A DNA stretch of 64,000 bases from Oryza sativa Japonica Group (Eukaryota > Streptophyta > Magnoliopsida > Poales > Poaceae). The number at the start of each line of letters is the position of its first letter. Within the stretch, counting starts at the first letter, position 1. Location: assembly GCF_034140825.1 (NCBI RefSeq), contig NC_089037.1:2019501-2083500 (forward strand), in the 5' to 3' direction. Shown here in pieces: positions 58,435-64,000 of the stretch. The notes under the pieces were generated by a model. It was not told the DNA's origin and did not search any database. It saw only the letters and a list, made by a program, of their open reading frames with translations. Made by a program: the position numbers and the translations under genes.

Positions 58435-61175
58435 ATGAGCAAAGGCCCAGCTCCGTTCCTCAACATTGGGAAGAGAGCAAAAGGCAAGCAGTGTCTATGT
58501 CTCGGAAGACTGTAGTTTATTTTCCGTCTCGCTTCGTGCCACTTTGTGCATTTTGCGGGTCAAATTTTGTTTGGTAGTTTAACTTTGTTGTCTTAAAAAA
58601 AATTATTAGAAGCAGTGTGTGTTTTCTTAGTATCTCTTTTATGCTGCTGTGTACTGTCTGTATGTGATACTTTTGGCACAACTTGGAATCCAGTGAGGTC
58701 AAATGACTTTGCTGGGTATCACAGGATTTATGTGATCATCATTCGATGCGTCATACTCGCAGATTTCATTTAATTATTACAATAATTTGACATTTAATAC
58801 CATAGAGAACTGTCACTGTATATTGTATATTGTCATTGTTCATCCACATGTATGGATCATGCATAAAGAAACAGCAGCTCAATTCTGACGGAGACCTAAA
58901 TATCACTGAATATTCTATAGGCTGGGATGCTTATTGCTTACCTGAACACATCTATTGATTTACCTCAATCTTTCATCTTTGTCTTTTTATATCTGATATT
59001 CTGATGTGGTTTGGCAAGTGCAGATAAATTTTATTTTTTACATGGTTTTCTTTGTTATTTACCTTTTCGCTCTGATTTTCGTGTTGTCTTAAACGACTCA
59101 CACTTTCCACTAACATATTTGCTTGTTATACCATATAGATCTTTTGTACAAGGACTACAATTTTGACCAAAAGTTTTCTTTAACGACAACTAGCAATTCT
59201 GGTTTGGTAAGGGTTTCACTCCTTCTGTTCATGGTTTAATCCCTACCAGAAATTTGTGAAGATACCATGCTCACAGCTTCTACTTTTATTAATAGGGTCT
59301 AACAGCCACCGGTGTGAAGATAGACGAACTCTTCATCGGTGACATACAGACACAACATAAAAGTGGCAAAACCACTGTTGATGTCAAGATTGATAGTGAA
59401 TCTAGAGTAAGTTCCCTGTGTTTGGCTCTCTAGTTTAGCTATATTTGTAAAGCCTGACTTTACTTGTGTAGCATTAGCTATTGTTTTGTTGAACAATCGG
59501 TGCTATTTTTTGGTATTTATTATTACATATCATGCCATCAAAAAGTTATGCCGTATGATATGGAGCTAAGTTGCATGTATAGAAGATGGTATGAAGAAAC
59601 ATACGTTGCTACTGACTTAATTAGCCATTGGATTTCAGTATGGTATTTAGACATATATGAAGCAACATTCATTGCTACGGACTTAATTAGCCATTGGATT
59701 TCAGTATGGTATTTAGACATATATGAAGCAACATACATTGCTACGGACTTAATTAGCCATTGGATTTTAGTATGGTATTTTAGAAATATAGACTTCTGCA
59801 CTTGTGCATCCATAATACTCGTTCAGTGCCACGTTTTGCTTAATCTGTTTCTAGTTTGTCATCTCAGGGCTGTACGTCCTGTATACCTGTATCTCACTAC
59901 AGTCATTCTGTTTACAGGTGTCAACCACAGTCACTGTTGATGAAGCCCTTACTGGTCTGAAGACTTCTTTTAGCTTCAGGGTTCCTGATCAAAAGTCCGG
60001 GAAGGTTGGTATATTCTGATATGGTGGAAGAATATCATTTTTTTCCCTCAAACATAGAAATTCAGTGGTGTTTCAGCTAATTTAGTTGAACCATATCCAA
60101 CTTGTCCTGACATTGTGTTTACCAATCCCCTGATGGCTTATAACCAATATTTTTGTCTTGTAGTTTTCTGTAATATTTGCCTTTCTGAATGTTCTACTGT
60201 GCTAATGCTTAGTCTTTTCTCATTGGCAGCTTGATTTGCAATACCTTCATGACCATTTTGCACTGAATTCTACCATTGGTTTGACATCAACGCCTTTAAT
60301 TGAGCTGGCAGCAACTATCGGCACGAATGAACTTAGTGCTGGTGCTGAGGTTGGATTCGACAGCACTTCAGCTTCTGTTACTAAGTACAACTCAGGGATC
60401 TGCTATAACAAACATGATTTTTCTGCTGCCGTACTATTGTAAGTTTCCCGAGTTTCTGCTTTGCTTAAGCATACAACAGTCTGCGCTATGCACGTGCATT
60501 GTTCCAATATCGTACTCAGTTACATCGTTGATTTGCACTTACTGAAGTTAACCCATATTTTTTTCCTATAATTCTTGAAATATAACATGAATGAACATAA
60601 GTTTTGGTCATGATTGATATTTTGAGCTTCCAAAGTGGATGCTCTAAAGGTGATGAACTTGACTGCTACCTATAGTTAAAACAGCACGCAATAGCACTAT
60701 TTGTACGTACCAGGGCAGCAACACAATATAATGTGCTGGTATCTGTACAATTTATATGCAATATGTTGTTCTTATGTCTTCCTGTATTTGTCTTCTGCAT
60801 ATTGTCCCTAAGCAACATCACCTTTACCCATGCACTGATAAATAGTTTCTACAATTGTTACCACACAGGGCTGATAAAGGGGAGACTTTAAAAGCTTCTT
60901 ATATCCACACGTTCAATGAAACCAATGGAGCTACAGTGGCGGCTGAAGTAACGCACAAGTTAAAAACAAAAGAGAACTATTTCACCATCGGGAGCTCTCA
61001 TGCTATTGATTCTTCGACGTTGCTGAAGACAAGATTTAGCAATGGTGGCAAAGTTGGAGTTCTCTGTCAGCATGAGTGGAGGCCCAAGTCTACTGTAAGT
61101 ATTTCTGCCGAGTATGATCCCAAAGTGGTGAGTTCGCCTTCAAGATTCGGCGTGGCCATAGCCTTGAAGCCTTGA
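58435..61175 (+). CDS. VDAC: Voltage-dependent anion channel (mitochondrial porin)
   Basis: Exons 58435-58483, 59139-59206, 59296-59406, 59918-60004, 60230-60438 and 60869-61175 give 276 residues, exactly the plant VDAC length. It forms a 19-strand beta barrel in the outer mitochondrial membrane that passes metabolites and ions. The N-terminal helix (MSKGPAPFLNIGKRAKDLLYKDYNFDQKF), the alternating polar/hydrophobic strands and the C-terminal VSISAEYDPKV...RFGVAIALKP are typical. The first coding intron starts GC rather than GT (AAG|GCAAGC) and ends AG; this is the only donor that joins exon 1 to exon 2 in phase. The other introns are GT-AG. Intron 3 carries a three-copy 66-base tandem repeat. 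Rice has several VDAC genes; I do not assign the number. Confidence 0.93.
59594..59779. repeat. Three-copy tandem repeat, period 66, in VDAC intron 3
   Basis: Units contain GACTTAATTAGCCATTGGAT and ATATATGAAGCAACAT; the second and third copies are almost identical. The period is a multiple of three, so open frames persist on both strands, but the repeat lies between exons 59406 and 59918. Confidence 0.9.
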
Positions 61176-62125
61176 TTATCACCTCCTGTACAAGTGTTAG
61201 ATACTTCTTGCCCGTGTGCATCCTAGCCATACTTACGAAAGCTCCACCATTTTATGCCCGTTTTGTAAGTGTCTTGGCCGAAGAAACGTTGTTGTCTTGG
61301 AGTTGGTCTTAGTTTTGTGGAACCCTACCACCAGCCGACTTCATCCCGAGAATTGAAAATACAGAGAGTTTTGTACTGGAAACAATAGATTTACTGTTTT
61401 GCTGCTTCAGAAACTATTCGGTGTCGATTGTACACCTTGAAGAGCCCCCCTTGAAGAAGAATATCAGGGTAAGTGACTAAGTGCCACGTTGGTTTGTTGC
61501 TGAGCCAAATGGGAGTTGGAAATGATTCGATATCTGCATTATTCTGTGATGCAGTTTTGGTTGGCTTGTTGCTGAGCCAAATGGGAGTTAGAAATGATTT
61601 GATATCTGTTTTTTTATGCAGTTTTGGCATGCTGATGTGCCCTTTTTTTTCAATTGTTTGCAGTGTACCATATGGTCATTTCAATTGTTTCAAGAGAGTA
61701 CACTATTTAGACATTGTACTAACAATGTTTTGTTCTGATGCTCATCACCGCTAAATATAGTTAATCTCTCCAAAAACATAACTATCCTAGAGTTCTAGAA
61801 GTGACAATTCACTGGAGAGTCAAATACAGTTCTATATTCGCTTAGGCTTAAATTATGAACTTTAAGTTTAAGCGTAACAACGGTGGTTGGTTCCCGATAG
61901 GTCACCACCAACCATTTGTTAGTACGAAGTAGTACCCATGAAACCAAAGGAAAGAAAAGAAAAACCCATTTGCATCATGCGTCCTCACTTGGCCTGCCTC
62001 CCTCCACGCTCCTCCGTCTCCTACCCCTTTCTCGCCTTCCCCAACTTTATCCTCGCTCACTTTCCATCTCACACGACGGCCACACTGACGAGTAGTAGAC
62101 GGTGAACAGCCTACAGGGAGGAGGC
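61176..62125. other. Spacer between VDAC and DUF4079 genes
   Basis: VDAC 3' UTR, then a two-copy tandem repeat (61489-61627), then AT-rich DNA and the pyrimidine-rich leader of the DUF4079 gene (about 61980-62100). Confidence 0.5.
61489..61627. repeat. Two-copy tandem duplication, period 72
   Basis: Both copies contain TTGTTGCTGAGCCAAATGGG and end GATGCAGTTTTGG or a close variant; the second is slightly shorter. Downstream of the VDAC stop codon. Confidence 0.85.
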
Positions 62126-63275
62126 ATGGGGGTAGCCGTGACAATGGCGAGCTACGCCGCCGTCCTGCGCCCGCACGCCTCGTCGACGAGGACTCCGCGC
62201 GGGCCTCGTCGTCCCGCGGGCGCGGTGCCACCTACGCCGCGCCGGGCAGCGCTGCGAGCTACTACGCGGTCTCCTCCGGCTGTCGCTGCCACTCCACCTC
62301 CGCGGGAGCGGGTGCAGCAGCAGCAGCAGCCGGGTGACGGCCAGACGACGACGCGGCTCTACTCGCTGGCGCCGTGCCCGCTCCTGCTGGCGGCGCTGCT
62401 GCCGGGGGCCGAGCCGGTGCGCGCCGTGTTCGAGCCGTTCGTCGAGCTGGTCAAGACGTGGGGCCTCCCCGGCTGGCTCGTGCACTGGGGCCACCCCGGC
62501 AACATGGTGGACTCCCTGCATTCTCTTGCTCGCCATGAGGGAAATCTCTCCGCTGATCACCCACTCATTTCTCTGAATTTTTCAGGCCGTGGTGCTCTTT
62601 GCAATGGGTGGCTACGGAACATACCTGGGCTTCAGGATCAAGCTATCGGATGACCCTGTAAGTAGCACTGCCTTCTACTACAATTGTGCTGAATTTTGCA
62701 TCACAAGATTGGACTGAATGGTGTCACATGAATACATTCAGGAAGAGAAGGCCAAGGCCAAGGACCTCCACCCGAAGCTCCTCGCCGGCATGTTCTTCTT
62801 CTTCGCAGCTGGCGCCACTGGTGGAGTCACCGCTCTTCTCACGTCAGACAAACCAATCTTTGAGAGGTACTCTACTGATTTCTCTCTCAGAATTCAGAAG
62901 GTTAAGTTTGATCAGTGAGAGTTCAGGGCTCCAGGCACTAGGTAACACTAGGTTGAATTACCTTCTGATCTTTCATTGGCAATGGCTTTGCAGTCCGCAT
63001 GCTGTGACCGGCATCATCGGCCTTGCACTCCTTACCATTCAGTCTATCCTGCCGACATTGTTCGAGGTAACTTCAGATTACAATTTTCAGTTCAGTACTT
63101 GCTTTCAAAACATGCAAGATTCAGTATTCTGCCAGAAACAGTATGTCTAACTCATTGTGTTCTTTTTCAGGGTAATCCTTCGCTGAGAAATGCACATGGA
63201 CTCCTCGGCAGCGGCATCATGACCCTGTTTCTAATCCACGCAGCCTTCGGGCTACAGCTCGGGCTCAGCTTCTAA
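62126..63275 (+). CDS. DUF4079 predicted chloroplast membrane protein
   Basis: Exons 62126-62506, 62586-62657, 62742-62866, 62994-63066 and 63171-63275 with GT-AG introns give 251 residues. The first ~80 residues are rich in Arg, Pro, Ala and Thr and look like a plastid transit peptide. About five hydrophobic helices follow: near 84-100, a [15 protein letters not shown] segment, [35 protein letters not shown] and [18 protein letters not shown]. The repeated H-x-K/N...G layout is typical of the DUF4079 family of cyanobacteria and plastids, whose function I do not know; the conserved His residues (HPGN, HPKLLAG, PHAVTG, NAHGLLG, LIHAAFG) resemble haem-ligand patterns of small cytochrome b-like proteins, which is inference only. 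A second Met six residues downstream is an alternative start. Confidence 0.85.
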
Positions 63276-64000
63276 TCCTCAGCCACAACATCTGGGGTTT
63301 GCTTCTCTGTGATTAGCTCTCAGAGGCATCCCTGTTACACACATCGAAGAGAAATGAAACACAGAGAGAGTTTTCTCTCTCTTGTTTTCCCTTTGTTTCT
63401 TTTCACCCTGCGAATGTTGACAATAATGTAGACCTGGTGTTGGATTGTGTATTGACGACAACGAATTCCATCGTGTTGCGCTGATAATTGTGTGCTGGGC
63501 ACTGTCAATTTGACCGAGACATGATCAGTTGCACAGGGTCCGATAAGCAGAATCACACATCGAATATTTGAAACTGCCTTACGTACCTCGCCGACGGAGC
63601 TCGGCCGGCATCGGCGATTGGAGAATGGAGGGAGGCAGACCCCTTGAGTCATTGACACGTGGATCCAACTTTACTATGAGTCTATAACTCACATGTCAGT
63701 GGCTCAACTACACAGTAGTTAAGTCAAATGATCCTGTTCCGCTACTCCATGGTAAACGGAGCTGCAGAATACAACAACCTACATGGGTCCCACGTCGAAT
63801 ATGGTAGCGAAATAGGCCCAATATAGGAGTTTGGAAATTCAGAATATGGACCATTCCTATATAAATAACAATGATTCCCCTTCACATGAAATAAGAGTAA
63901 GTGCAACTTGTTTTACATTGTCGGAAATTAGGAAATATATATAACTCATGGATTGCACGTTTCCACATTGAGAAGCAGTTGGTGAGGTATTCTGAACTTC
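63276..64000. other. 3' flank of the DUF4079 gene to window end
   Basis: 3' UTR-like sequence with a TCTC-rich run near 63371-63385, then unremarkable intergenic DNA. No gene or resolved repeat seen before the window ends. Confidence 0.45.

Noticed and set aside
1-64000. tRNA, rRNA or known microRNA genes
   Set aside because: None recognised on either strand by reading; a dedicated covariance-model scan was not possible.

Overview
The window looks like nuclear DNA of cultivated rice or a very close Oryza relative, most likely the distal short arm of chromosome 3. The basis is recognition, not a search: GC-rich grass-type first exons, many Stowaway and Tourist-like MITEs, Gypsy LTR remains, and a gene order I recall from rice (PHT1;7, then aconitase, a clade-D PP2C, a CPP1-like protein, OSCA4.1, a VDAC and a DUF4079 protein).

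Layout. 0.4-10.5 kb is gene-dense: a phosphate transporter (-), a small zinc-ribbon protein (+), an LYR-motif mitochondrial protein (+), a PLS-class PPR-DYW protein (-) and a DNAJC17-like J-domain/RRM gene (-, 4 exons). 10.7-14.8 kb is a hAT-type element split by a roughly 3.3 kb LTR. 15.6-22.0 kb is a 20-exon aconitase gene (-). 22.9-27.7 kb is a rearranged Gypsy-type locus with three LTR copies. 27.7-44 kb has no gene I can support and holds MITEs, a long-TIR Mutator-type element, an inverted MITE pair, nested Stowaways and a second LTR with expanded GC-rich repeats. 44.0-47.2 kb is the PP2C gene (+, 4 coding exons plus a leader intron), 48.5-51.7 kb the CPP1-like gene (-, 3 exons), 53.7-56.1 kb OSCA4.1 (+, single coding exon), 58.0-61.2 kb the VDAC gene (+, 6 coding exons) and 62.1-63.3 kb the DUF4079 gene (+, 5 exons).

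The genes form no pathway or operon. Many products are predicted for organelles: LYR protein, PPR-DYW, aconitase and VDAC (mitochondrion, or plastid for the PPR), CPP1-like and DUF4079 (plastid). An LYR protein, a family tied to Fe-S and respiratory assembly, lies 12 kb from the Fe-S enzyme aconitase; I treat that as coincidence unless synteny or co-expression says otherwise.

I found no clearly new biological system. The best observations are the three-LTR locus, which reads as a recombination between a full-length element and its own solo-LTR allele; a DYW domain lacking its catalytic glutamate; a GC-AG intron in VDAC; upstream reading frames in the PP2C leader, one encoding an Arg-Glu repeat; and several target-site-resolved nested insertions. 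Exon boundaries were derived by hand from splice sites with reading phase checked through each gene; they have not been tested against transcripts.
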